Source: Onchocerca volvulus
Lineage: Eukaryota > Nematoda > Chromadorea > Rhabditida > Onchocercidae
DNA: 64,000 bases
Assembly (NCBI GenBank): GCA_000499405.2
Contig: HG738138.1
Coordinates: 23,837,097 to 23,901,096 of the forward strand
Reading direction: 5' to 3'
Of this stretch, positions 1-15,000 are shown piece by piece; position 1 is the stretch's first letter, and each line of letters begins with the position of its first letter. The notes beneath the pieces were generated by a model, which was not told where the DNA came from, searched no databases, and worked only from the letters and a program-made list of their open reading frames with translations. Both the position numbers and the translations under genes were made by a program.

Positions 1-1340
1 ACACTTCAAATATATGGAATGGTTAAAATTCAAGAATTCATTCAATACTTAAAATTCGTCAAAAAAGGTTCAAAAGATTCGTCAGAAATTTTTGACTGCA
101 ATTTTCCAGCAACTGAAAAAGGAAATTTAGTCTTTTTTTTCTTTTGTTTAACAAAATTTTATTTTAAAGCAAAATTTAACAAATGTTGGAAAACTTTCGC
201 TGCATTCTTCAAACATCACTGAGATTTTTCTGGAAGAATTTACTATTTTTACTCATTTAAAATCTTTTCCCGGAATTCACTAAAAGTATGATATATTAGA
301 AATCATGATCAAAAATAATTTATTATTGACAATTTGCATTTGAATATAATATAATACAAAGGAGAATTGGTAATTAAAACCATATTTTTTAAATCAAAAA
401 TTAATAAAGGAAGAAGAATTAAAATGCAAAAATTTTCATTATGTTTCAAAAAATAATCCAAAATTGTTGTTCAAGCTCCGCTTGCTTGAAAACAGTATTT
501 GAATCCTACTTTCAAATATCATAAAAATCCGATAATTGAACAATGTTGATATCAAACAGCATAATTCTGAAAGTTATGTAAATCGATTTTTTTTTTCAAT
601 TTTTTTAAACAATTAAGAAGTACATTTCAAGATCATCTTATTCCCTTCAGAAAATAAGCTACAGATCGCTTCACTTTATAGCTTTTGTTCATATGCATTG
701 CTTGCTTCATTTCATGTGAAGATTGTAATGTACTTTCAGAGAATTATTTTACTAAGAAAGAATCAAAATTTGTTTGAAATAAATGAAATGAAATTTCATG
801 ATAATAACAGAAAGGAAGAAGAATACAAGTAACATATTTTTGTGGATTTAACCGCTGTTTTTGATACTTATTTTTTTCAATCAAAACGGAATTACCTAAT
901 TTCGAAGGAATAGCCTGATTTGCATTCTCATGCATTATTTTTAATATATGTTAAATAATTCTCTTTTTTTTTTCTTTTGCTTCTTTCATATCATATCAGC
1001 GAGGGGAACATTTAAGGGAATGGTCAGTAATTTTAAAAAAATGACCGCTAACATTTCAACTGATATTTAGTGAAGAATCATAAATTTAGTTTAAGATGCT
1101 AAATCTTGTTTTATCTTTCAATGATACGGGTATTTTGAAGATTCATTTCAAAACAGAAGAAATTTTTTTTATCGCAAGATAGCGAATTTATCTCTCAAGT
1201 AGCAAATTTATCTCTCAAGTAGCGAATTTATCTCTCAGAAAGCAACACAAAACCCATCACCTCGTATGTTATCATTATTACAACTTAAATCCTGATTTTT
1301 ATCACAATGGACATAGATAAAGAAAAACTTTTTCATGCAT
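1..1340. other. Non-coding left flank of the GST gene
   Basis: AT-rich DNA with poly-T runs. I see no exon with good splice signals and no hydrophobic ATG-led exon that could supply a secretory leader to the GST downstream. The only ordered feature is a short tandem repeat at 1181-1240, listed separately. Confidence 0.6.
1181..1240. repeat. Three 20-bp tandem copies
   Basis: Three consecutive 20-base units (1181-1200, 1201-1220, 1221-1240) share the core AATTTATCTCTCA. The middle unit differs by one base (CAAAT for CGAAT) and the last diverges in its final bases. The array ends about 125 bases before the first visible GST exon, so it lies in its promoter, 5' intron or trans-splice leader region. 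Confidence 0.85.
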
Positions 1341-1364
1341 GATACAGTATGCCAATCATTTTAG

Positions 1365-2534
<1,170 letters not shown>

Positions 2535-2590
2535 ATTGTTTGTTGTGATTCTCTCATTCAAGATTTTTCATTTAAAAAAAAGACATTTTG

Positions 2591-2596
2591 AATAAA
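2591..2596 (+). terminator. Poly(A) signal AATAAA of the GST gene
   Basis: A canonical AATAAA lies 57 bases after the GST stop codon, followed by A/T-rich sequence. Confidence 0.7.
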
Positions 2597-2599
2597 TTT

Positions 2600-5500
2600 T
2601 TCATCAATTATTTTTTTCTTTTTATAAAAAATAGCAAAATTATAAATTAAAATATCACATTCAGAAGATCATGTTTCAAAGAGAAACGCAGATTCAATAC
2701 TATGACATGCAGTTTACATCAAAATTATAAACTTCATTTTTTTTTTTTTTTTTTTGAACAATCAGAAAGTAAAGAATTTTGGATACGAATAAAATAATTG
2801 CATTTCAATCAAGAAGTCAGTAAGAAAATCTAAAAATGTTAACATCTGTATACAACTATTTTAAAGAATTTCGTTATTTTATAAACGGCATTAAATCTCG
2901 TAAATTATTTCAATAAGTTCAAACTTGTATTTATCATTTAAATAGTTGAAGACGACCAGTGTGAAAGGCATAAATCGATCATAGTAGAAATGATGAAATT
3001 CGATGAACATTCTTCCTTTCATAGAAAATATCGATTTTTTCTTGATTATTACATCAAAAAAGAATTGTAAATTAAAAAAAAAAAAAGCCATTACACAACC
3101 AAAAAAGATTGTAATTCTTTTTCTTATTAAAGGCGACATGAAAATAATAGAAAATCACTTACCACCGTCCTGTTAGTTATATAATCCTGAATTTAATTTT
3201 AAAAATTGATGATCAAAAAAAAAAAATTAATGATATGATTTCATTGGACAAATTCTAATCAACAGTATGCTTAAATTTGGCTTATATTTTGAACTCTGAA
3301 TGATCATGGTAACAAATGAGAAATTTAATTATCAAATATAATATAAATTTGGAATGTCCTGCAAGATGATAACAGTTGCAGAAACATAAAGAGTTTCTCT
3401 TCATCATGTCCAACTTTTCAAGTTTATTTTTATGATCTTTCGATCAAGTGAAGATAACAGGATTGTTTTATTTTTGCAGTCCTTAAAATACGTTAACTGT
3501 TTTCGTTTACCTTGAAAATTGTTTTTAATGGAGGGAAGCAAAGTATGCAAACAAATATTTCTTCAAAAATCAATTGCCCAATTATTTCGAAAAAAAAAAT
3601 ATCTGAAATTGTCAAGAACTTAAAATATTCCAAAAAAGATGATTCATTGATGGCAATACATGGAAACAAGAAGATGAAAGTAAAAAAAAAAAAACACTGG
3701 AAATAAGTGGTTCAGTATGAATGCAAACTAATCATTATGCCACAAAGGAATCGTATGGCAATATGAAAGAATCTTGGAAATAAAAATACGAAAAATTTTC
3801 AAGTTTTCTTCAATATTCTCTCATGAAGCGGATAAATTGCTGACCAATAGAATCGATCGCAAAATCTGAGCAAAGTCTGAGCAAAAATTCGTAAAAGTAA
3901 AAGTCATTTGCGACGAAAAGCCAAAAACCATAGATCTCCCACTTGATTTTATTAGAAAAAACTGAAAATTATAAATTGCGAAATATGTGATTTGGGAAGT
4001 AAAAATTTCAACATTCAAGAAGTGAAAGATCAGGAATTGGCGATGAAAGTGAAAATTTTTCGTGAATATTTCCAATTGTTAGAATGAAAAAAAAAAAAAA
4101 CAAAAAAAAAGCCAATTATAGAATAAATCATTGCATTTTATGAATAACAATAAGTGCATGATTGTTTTGAAAAAAAAAAAAAAAAAGAACGAATAAATTC
4201 TGTGTAATTATCATTATATCAAACTTCTTCATCTCTTATTTGGATTTTGAAAAGTCTTGAAATGTTCTTTTCATCACTTCAAATTTTATCATGTGCTTAT
4301 TTTGAAAATATATTTTAGATAGTTATAATTTAACTTTTTGTTTTAATAGATGTTGTTTTATTGCTCGCTATAGCTATGTGAGATTTTTATCATCAAACTT
4401 TATTCAACGAGACGGCAAGAATTTATAAAAAGATTAATTTCAAACTTGAAAGATTTCATTTTTAATAAGGATATTATCGATTTTTTTCTGATTCCTAACA
4501 TATTGATGTTTATTATAGCAATACAAGAGAAAAAAAAATTTTTTTTAAAGTGTATTTGATAATTCGATTTCAATTTGAAAAATAGGAAAAAGTCTATTTA
4601 GTGAAAAAAAAAAGTTTTTAGAAAGTAATTTTAGCTGAAAGAAACTTTTTAGTCCTTTTTCAATATCGTGAAATATTTGAGCGTATTTTCCGCATCAACA
4701 AATTTTTTTCATAATTTTTAGCGAATACTTCTTGAGAACTAGAAACTTTCAAAGAAATCAGAGAAAAGTATGCTGGCATTGTAACATTTCACATATTTTA
4801 ATTTTAACTTGAAAAAATTTTGGAAAATATGCAAATTTTAGGTCAAATAATATAAAATTAAAAATTTTCACCAAGGTTCAGTTTTCCTCTCAGCTTATTT
4901 CTCAGTGACTGTAGGAGTAAGTTCGGTGATTATTCAATTTTGTCGTCAAGCGATCGAAAAAAAGCGTGAAATTTGAAATTTTGAATTGTCAATTTCTGTC
5001 GAAACTGTTTTATTCTTTAAAAATTACGTTTCATTCGAGTAATCAAAGATTAGCTAGAACTTCGCTATCAAAAAAAACATCTTTTTTGGAAGTACCTGCC
5101 AATATTATTTAGTAATTGACAATTTTCTTGCAATAATTCAAACAAACAATTTCATTTTAATTTTTTTTCAAACTTAAGTCTTTCTTCTTGACTAAAAAAA
5201 TCAATCTTACAGCAAATTTTTTTTGCCGGTTTTTTTCTTTCAAAAAAAAAAAGAAAAAACCTTTGAAAACTACCTTCTCCTCGTCTTTTTTGTGAAAAAG
5301 AAAAATATTGATTTTTTTTTTTGAAAAAAAAAATTTTGAAAATTTTCAAAATACATAAAATAAGCGTTGCTAATGAAAAATATGATAGTAACTACCGCCA
5401 ACCTAAATCATTACATTGAAATTCAAATTTACGGAATTTTTACCCGAATTTTACTGATTGTTATAGCAGATTGTTGTTGTGTTTTCATTTTAACTCATAT

Positions 5501-6070
5501 TTTCGTCTTAAGTAACCTTTTTAAAGCATTTCTCAGTTTGTTCTATTTTTTCGAGGTAGGAAGTAATCAAAATAACTCAAAAAAAAAGAGAAATAAAGTT
5601 GAACTTATTCGAGTGAAATTGAGCTAGATTGAACTCTGTAATTCTTGATTAAGAAATAGTTATCATTCGCTTATTTATAATTTTCAAATTAGGAAAACAC
5701 CATCAAAAGAAGGGAATTGTAATAAATGACTGCAGAGGGTTACTGTATCTGCTAATTTTACAATATCCGACCGGTAAATTTACAAATGAATAGCCAAATA
5801 TCATTTACCCTAAATTTAATCCGGATGTTAATCTGAATCTAATTTCAACATCCATTTCACTCATCTTCAATTTTGCAATTTTTTTATATTACTAATTCTA
5901 ATTAAAATCCAAATCGTATTATAGCTTCATTTTTTTTTTTCAAAATCTTCAGTCTAATATTTTTAGTATTTCATTTGTCAGAAAAATGGCAATAACCAAT
6001 AAAATTACCTTCTTTACTCCTCCTTTTCTTGATGAAATTAAATTTTTATAAAAATTATAAATTGAGGAGC
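2600..6070. other. Intergenic, nothing recognised
   Basis: About 3.5 kb of A/T-rich sequence with many homopolymer runs. Short open frames (for example 3512-3706 and 5367-5627) are lysine- or phenylalanine-rich translations of poly-A/poly-T and have no matching splice partners. No RNA gene or repeat array was recognised. Confidence 0.6.
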
Positions 6071-9000
6071 ATGAATTTGGCTATAATTGTGATAATCACC
6101 GTATTGCTTAACCAACGATTGATAGAATGTCAAACAGAATGTAGTGGGAAAAATTTTAAAACTGTTGGTTTTTTTTTTATTTTCTATCCATCCTACTAAT
6201 TGAACAAAATTCTCTACTAATAATACATTAAAAGTAATTATTACTATTCCATTATTCTTGCTGCCATTCGATTTTCAAACAAACTTTTGGATTCAAAATT
6301 TTGAAATTGTTTTTCACCTCTTAAGTTTGAGCGTTTTTAGGCTTTACCGGATCCGGATTATGTAATATTTGGAACTCGTAACGATACAAGGGTTGTCCTT
6401 TTACCGAGCAGTCTTATAAATAATTCCTCAATGTAAGTACTTAAGTTCTCCTCATTTAAAATTAAACAATTTTTTTTTTTTTTTTTTGTTAAAATTTGAA
6501 ATAATTGACATCCAAATTCCAAACATGGAATTAAAAAAAGTCTTAAATTATTTTATGAATATAAGATAAGTGCGAGAATAATTCAGATGTTATTAATCTA
6601 AAAAGTCTTTTTCTTCCAGTTTTTGAAATGATAAGAATGTAATAATATCCCTATTTCTCATTTTTGTCAGCTTTTAATCTTTCTGATGTTAGAACGAGAT
6701 AATTTGATCATAAAAATTTTTCGAAAAAAATTAACTTTAATAGGTAGCTAAAAAATAAAAATCGTACTATCAAATTACAGATTACTTGATAATTTAATAA
6801 GCTATTCAATTAATTTTGCAAAATTATTAATTGAAAAGTAAATTACACTTTGTATTATAATTAAAGCATCAATAAATTGCCAAATTTGTTGGAAGCTGAT
6901 ATTTTGACGACAGGTAAAAAAATTTATCACTATGACGTAAGTGACTTTTAAATTTTGCATTTTTTCGAGAATTATTTCCATGCAATAATTTTATCATTAA
7001 AACAATTAAATGAAATGTGAAAGCGTTAGAAAAGGTATTCTCTATTGGAAATGTAAATTTCATGAAATGAAATAATTCTTGTATTTTTGGTTAGCAAAAA
7101 AAATTAAGCAAAAGTAATAAATGGCATTAGTTTCTTTGACATTTATGTCAAAAAAGCAGGTTATCAAAATGATTTATCTAGCATTAATCAAGTTTTGAGA
7201 TATACCTGAATGAATTTTAATTTTTACCTGTTTCAATGAACATCTGCTATTACGAATAAGTAATTTGCATATAAAGGATAGGAGATTGATAGTGAAAAAA
7301 AAGGTTGCAAATATGCATCAAATGTATTAATAAAGAAATCATTACTTTTTTTTTTTTACAATATTAAAATTTATCTATTTTTCAAGAACATGTAGCCACC
7401 GGAAATCTGATCATGCAATCGCTTTTCATCTTCGTTAAGATAAAAATAATTTTAACGACGCTTCATCAATTTTCTCAAAAAATAAACAATTTGTTTTATT
7501 GATTTTTTTCTTTAGGCAATGTTAATCGAAGTACACGGTTTATTACAATTTTTAACTACCTGGCAAGAAGCAACCATTGATGGTACATTCTATATGACTA
7601 CAGTTTTGTCATATTTCGAAGGATTTCGATTGGAATTTGTACCAACAGTCGATAAAATCATACATAAAACAAAGCTCACAACATTGATGTATTTCTCTGA
7701 TTTGCAATATCCTTATTATCATTTTAAAACTACAAAAGATAGTGAAGTTTTTTTTGCACAAGTAGTTGAGGAAGATAATCCTCCGGAACAATATCAAATT
7801 GTTTTTGGGGTAAGTTAATTGTTTATTTTATTTGAAAAAGTTATCTTTATTTAGTAAAAAATCGTGTAATATGGTTCATACTTGATTTTTAAAAAAAATT
7901 TCTCTTTTTTTGTTTGAAAGAGAAGACGCGAACAAATTGAAATATATTTTTTTTGGTTATAACTTGCTCTTAAAATTGAATTATATTCTTCCATAAGTTG
8001 ATTTCAACGAATCTTTTACTATTACTACAACTGCAATCCTATAAGTATTGGACTTATTAAACTTTCTCAGATTTCCACATTCAATTCTCAAGCGTTCTAG
8101 GCATGAATTTTAATTATTTTTTTCTACATTAACTTAATAATGGTTTTTGACTTCATTTCATCCATTGATGTGAAAGATATAGGAAGTATTTTGGTTAATT
8201 AAAAAACAAATTTCTCTCCCTTTTTTTGCATATTTTCCTTTCTTCCAATTTTAACACATCTATAGTGCCAGTCAGTTCTGTCCATTTCATTTTGTTTACA
8301 TGTTTGTTTTTATATGAGAGAATGTCAATCTTCTATTCATTTTCAAATTGAAATCAATTTTATTGCTATTAAGCTCCTTTATGTTGAAAATTTAAATGTT
8401 TCAATTATTACCGCAGAAAATTATATAAGATGATAAAAAATATATCTCCTGCCTATTTTTGATAACTAAAATAGTGATTTCTTTTTTTTTTTGCTTTTTA
8501 ATTTATGAAATTATTCTTCAAGGCTAAATTTAAATATTGAAAACAACAAAGTATTTCTAATCATTTATTTACAATGTAAAGTAAAGAAAAAAAATCATGA
8601 AAATGTCTAATCGCTTATTCAATTATCTTACCTATTATTTTTGACTTCGAATTTCCATTCCACATATCTCTGCGATTCCACTCATTGTAATCATCTTCAC
8701 GACATCATCCACATATATCTCTCTCTATCAAAACGATAATTTAAAATAGCATGAGGGGATAGAATATTTTAATTTTCAGGTTGCTAAAAAACTGCAAAAA
8801 TACTAAAGTTTAAAAATATTTAATAAAAAATGTGAATGAAAAAATGAATTTTAAACATTAAGGAATGTGAAATGTGAAATTTTGAAACAAAATTTTCTTA
8901 TAGAGGGCAGGAACGAAATTATTCGTTCAGGAAACACTAAAAATTAGTAAGAAATGGGTTGCACCAACTGCCAACTTTATGGCCGTAAATAAAGAAGAAT

Positions 9001-12000
9001 CAAATAAATGGTAATTAAAATTTTATTATAATAATTAAAAAACCCGAAATTTATTTGAATATTTGAATTGTTCATCGAACACGACTAATAATGTATTTCA
9101 GTTAATAAGTAAAAATTTGCCTAATATAAATTATAATGGAGAGAATTTCCAAATCTCTCTTTTTCCTTTTTTTTATTATTGTAAATAGGTTGGCACGAAA
9201 TCAGAAATCACCAACACCACAACTCGACTGTGTCGTTGAAACAAAAAGTAAATTTGGAGTCCAAATTTTATATGGTCGTAAAAACCTGGTCAATGCCTAC
9301 TATGAAATGGGAGAATCGGCTTTTGATTGTACGTCTTAATTAAAAAATTTTAATTTAAGTTTTAAATTAGAAGCTATATCTTGATTGGTAAAAATTGAAG
9401 CACAGTGCTGAAAGTTTTTTTTTTCTTAATATTTAAAAAAATATTCGTCTATTTAATTAATCTCCGCCTAAACTTTTTTGAAATTTTCCCGAAATCCAAT
9501 GTTTTCTTTTGTGTATTTAAACTTAATTTCAGCGATATTAAACTTCCTTTGTTCCTAAAATAAATCATTATCGAATATAATTGGTGCAAATTTTATAATT
9601 AATCAAAGATTTTCAAATTTAAGAAAATATTAAATATGCTAAATAAAAATTTACCAATGATTTATGCTGATATCAATGATTCACTTATCATTTTAACGAT
9701 TTTCTTTCTGTTTAAATGATAAAAGTACGGTATTCTTGCGGTATCCTTGCAATGCCATTGATACTCAAATTTCATAATATGTGAATTCTTGATTAATTTA
9801 TCAAGTAATTTCATTATAGGTAACGATGAAAAATGTAAGAAAGAGCTCAGAAGCAATGGTGGAAAAAGTAAGCGATTCATAAATTCCATTTCCTTTTTAA
9901 ATAAAATTTTCTACCAAAGAGAAATATTTCAAATTTAATTTCAAAACGTGAAGATTTGAATGTAATTTAATTAGCTTATATGAATTATATTTAATTTTAA
10001 AATACGTGATACAAACAAAATTTCAAACTTTTTCCAAATTTATTTTTCGAACTTACTTTTTTTTTTACCCGAATTAATTTGTTTTTCATTTGAGAAAATA
10101 TTTGATGAATATTTTTTAATAACAGTAAAAGCTATAGCTTAATATATGATTTTTATGAAAAATACATGATTTTACAACTTCTCAATTTCTCTGTTTAATT
10201 TTTGAATTTTTTTTTTTTTTAATTGGAATAAAATTTTTAAGCATATCATGATAAGGAAATAGATCCGATACATGAAAAGGGATCAATTTATTTGGGATTC
10301 CGAAACGGTTACATTTTTTCCTATCGAGTAATCAACGAGAAGGAAAAATTTTCGGAAATACTGTTTTCACTCGATCTTTCACATCAGTTTTTTAAAAATG
10401 GTAAGATATGTTTTTTCATCATTGAATTTTTAATTAAATCAAAATTAGAGAATTTATCGATCACTTAATTTAATAGTTTCTACAGGAAAAATTGGAAAGG
10501 ACGAGGAATTATATTTACTTTCGGTTGATGGTAAAGAGACTATTGCAGTTATTTGTGGACCTGTAACATATTATCGAATATTCAACACTAATCCACGGTT
10601 TGTAATATATAGTTTGTTTATCAAAAAAAATATAAACTTTTTCGGAAAAATTCTGATATAATCATTTTTGGAATGAAAATTTTCACTTTTAATATCAATT
10701 TTTTTTTTTATTTTAATTTTTTCAATTCTTTATTTCCAATATGAAGCCTTTGTATGAATATGAAAATTTATGTATATGAAAGTTACTAACGAAAAAGTTT
10801 TCGCTCTGTCAAAATTGATCATATTTATTTTTCCTGTTTAATTTTCAGAATATTTGGTAATGCGATCGAAATTTGTTCCCTTGACTTTTTTTAATTTGAG
10901 AAAATAATATTTAGACTTTCAAAAAAAAGGAAAGAAAATGAAGCCAAAATTAGGATCAAAGACTTTTCATTACGAAGTTTCAAAAACGATCTAAAAATGT
11001 CTAAAAGCTAGCTCTAAACAATATTCCATATATTTTTGATCTAAGTTATAATATTTGGGTAAATAATGGAAGGAGAATAGTGAAGCTACGAAATAAAATA
11101 AATAAATGGATGGGATGGTTAGACAATAAACTAAATTTCATAATTTTATTTCGATTATTTGACTCATAATAATGATCAAATAAATGAAATTAAATAAATG
11201 CAGCTTCTGATTTAGAAATGGCATCAAAGTTATTAATTTGAAAAAAAGTGAAATGACCATAGTTAAGCAGCTAAAGAAAAAATGTCGAAAAGTTGATTAT
11301 AATGCCAAGGTAGCAAAGCTGATTTTTTTCATGGATCAATCGACGGCCCATGAATTGAAAGTGACTTATAATCACGATGGGAAATTAAAAACTTATTCGG
11401 ATCCTAAACTGGTTAATTATGTTTTTAAATTGTTAATTTTATCCGAAATATTCCTCAAAATTTTCACTTTAATATTACGATTCAATTTTTAATTATATAA
11501 CTTTAATTTTCATCAATATATATTTCATAATTTCCCAGGGAAACTTTTTTCTCTTCTTTTACTCAAAAGATTCTCATTGTTTTTTCCTTTTTTTTTATTT
11601 TTATTTTTGAATTTGTGATTAGTTCGTTGATTTAGAAAAAGGATGATCTGAAAGTCATTAGACAATAAAGCCATTTTTCGCTTTGGTTTTTTTTTTTTTT
11701 TATTGTTCAATTTAAGATCCATTTTAGACAAAAAGACCGAAATTGATCATTTTTTGGCCAATTTATAAGCCTATTAAAAACTTTTTTTTTTTCTTCAAAA
11801 AAATCTCCACAGAATTTCTTTTGATCAGCTTGCAAACTGCGCAACTTCTTCAAAATCCTATACTCTACAGCAATCGCAACTGTTGCATTTTGTTTGCCAT
11901 TTTGCATTCAATAATTTTAGATTTATCAAACTACGAAAAAGCCAAAACTGATTGATTATTTCATGAATTATTATTACTTTTTTAGAATTTCACATGCGAA

Positions 12001-15000
12001 ATTATTCCATGGATGATCTTTAATTAATCATAGCAAATAGTTTTCGTTAATTTTTAAAATGACTAATTTTTAGGTTAGATTTGACAACTATCGTGGAAGT
12101 GTTAAACCATATGAAGGTATCGAAAGCCAATGGCCATTTCAACTTCGAAATGGACGAACGTTATCTTATAATTCAAAGTTTGTTTCAGAATTATTTTTAT
12201 TTCAATTTGTTTGTCACAAAATTCATACCATGCCAAAAAAACGTTCTTCAAGTATCAAATCTATATCATTTATGAATTCAGAAAAAAAAAAACAAAAAAA
12301 ATTTGGAAAACTTTAAAACGATAATATTCTTCAATACAGCCAAAAATATGAATTTTCATTAGTTATGAACTTGACCAAACATCAAAAACTACCGTTTAAG
12401 CGGCATAATTTGTTAGCTGATTTAAATCAAAATTCGAATTTGATATTTATTTTAAATATCTTTGATTATCGTAATTTATACATTCCTATTAATTCGTAGT
12501 TTTTTTTTTCTTACTTTTGAAATCAAAATTTTTGATGGCCAAAAAATTGCAAGTAGAAACTTTGATAATTGACACTTTTAAGGGACAAAACAATCGAGTG
12601 GCAATACGAAATTTTGCGGTAAGTGATCATATTTTCTTTCTCTTGTAATTTAAACAATTTCAATTAATGAGCTTACAAAATCGCGAATAATAAACGATTG
12701 TAAAAATTTTCGTTTTTATTCAATTTGTTTATTTTTTTTCTTACTTAATTTTAAGTTGACTAAATTGTTTTAATGATTATTAAAAGTCTAAGCTTTTCCT
12801 AACTTTTTCTTTATCCAATTTATTATTTAATCGTTATTGTAGAATAAGTAGAAATGAGTGGTTTTGAATTTTCATAACAGCAAAAAATAAAAAGAATTAA
12901 TAAAATAAAGATAAGTAATTTTTGGGCAGGGTTAAAAATAGAATTGCTTCAGTTTAAAGAGATTAAAGTAGGATTTAAATATGAAAGTAAGCTTGGATAT
13001 TTAGCTCTTAACAAATCAAAATCGAAAGCAACATTGTTAACTTATTATTAGTGCTTTGAATTTTTATCATTAATTATCAAAATAATTTTTTTTTAGTCCA
13101 AATCAATCATCCATTCCTTACAAAAAAATTATGACTAATTATGGGAATTATGTCAATACGCTTTCATATTTTCGCAATGAATACGTTGAAGATGAGTATG
13201 TTATGCACATCGTTTAGTTTGTTAAAAATCGTTAATTTGAAAAAATTAAAAAATCAATTTAAAAAAAAAGTAATTTTCATTTGTTTTGATGCTTAAAGAA
13301 AGTTTAACGAGGCATTTTTGAATTTCATATTAAACAAACTTTAACTCAGTAAGCCATAATGATCAAGTCATTGAAAAGAAATTTTTCTTAAAACTATTAT
13401 CGTAATTTAATTTAAATTAATCCTCTAATATCAATTTTATCGATTTAAATCATTTCGCTTGTATTACTTTAGATATATGGAATTATTTCGCAATAATACA
13501 CAGAAATTTCCAATATCTTTCTATGGAGTAGTTAATTGTACCGTTTTTATTGTAATGAAATTTGAGGATTTCGAAAAAGTAAAATTAGAAAACACTGGTA
13601 TGCATGTTTCAGAATTATAACAGAAAATCATTTTGCTTAATATCGTGCGAAACAAAATAGAATGCTAAATTATGATTTCTGAACTTCGGATGATTCAAAG
13701 TTTTTCAGATGTCATATTTTTCTTAAAATTGACAAGATTAGTAATTTTTAGAAAAATTAGAAATTTCAGGATGCAATAAATCATACAAAATACGTGCAAT
13801 TCTTTTGGATTCTTACATAACTGTTCTACGAACCAAAGATGGCAAAAACGTTGAAGCAGTACGAATTAAAGCATCGCTAGAATATGAAGATGTGGAAAAA
13901 GCAGTAATGAAGTAAGCTTTCTTTTTTATTTATTAATAAATAATACATTGATTGATTGATTAGTTAATTAATTGATTAATTAATACAATTGACAAATGTT
14001 TATAGTGTTCGAAATTTACATTTACTTCGTGCATAAGGTTATAATACCACAGTAGCATAAAGTAACATAAGAAACAGAAAGGTATTTGATGATCAATTTC
14101 TTGCAAAGATTCTAATGCAAAGGAAAGTTTTCATTATTATTAGCAATTTTCTAATTATTAATTCTTGTCGAAAATAAGTTTCTCTGATCAAAAATAATAA
14201 ATTCTAATAAGAAACAATTTTTTCTTGGAATTTAATTTTCAAAAATTTTTTGAAACTTTTTTTTTTTTAGAAATGAAGTTATTGCTTACAAACATAAATT
14301 GTTGGATTCAGAATTCGAGAAAAATAATACATTTCAAATCGCACCTAACACATTTGATACCATTCATGTTATTGGTGAATATTTATATTACCAATATGAA
14401 CCACGTACGGAATGCATTTATAACTTCAGAAGACGCAAAATCACAAAAGCTTTAAATAAAGAAATTAAAAATGCACCATTTCCTGCATTAGCGGTGAGTT
14501 TTTTTTCATACTTTTCGAGAATTTCCTACTCGAAAATTCTACCATTCAAAAATTTGATGTTATTCGAGAATAACGACAAGTTTCTGAAGGAATATATTAT
14601 GACTCCATCACTTCAACTACTTCATTTTTAGGTATCATATAGACAATTAATGAAGGTTAGCTCATTCAAATTCTTTCCTTCTTTTTATTGCATTTTGTTT
14701 CATTCATGCTTTTATTCTCAACGTCCTCTTTATATTATTCACAAAACAAAGATTGAAATTTCTCAACCATTGAAATATTCCCTTCATCGAAAGTTTTATT
14801 AAATTTCACGAAATATGCAGTAAAATCTTTTGCAAAAAAGTACATTTTGCTTCATATTTTTTCAAAATATTTTTGAAATTGTTCGATCTTTAAGAAATGA
14901 TATCTGGCAATGACTTAAAATACAGTTTTGATACTATACATGTGATTTTTAATGTTGAAGCATTACTAACTCATACCAACTTATAGATATTAGGCATTTT

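Noticed and set aside
3512..3706. Lysine-rich 64-codon frame
   Set aside because: Made mostly of A-runs; no context or splice signals.
10849..10856. 8-base microexon between TTTTCAG and GTAATG in the receptor-like gene
   Set aside because: The exon at 11216 already joins 10597 in phase; adding 8 bases would break the frame.
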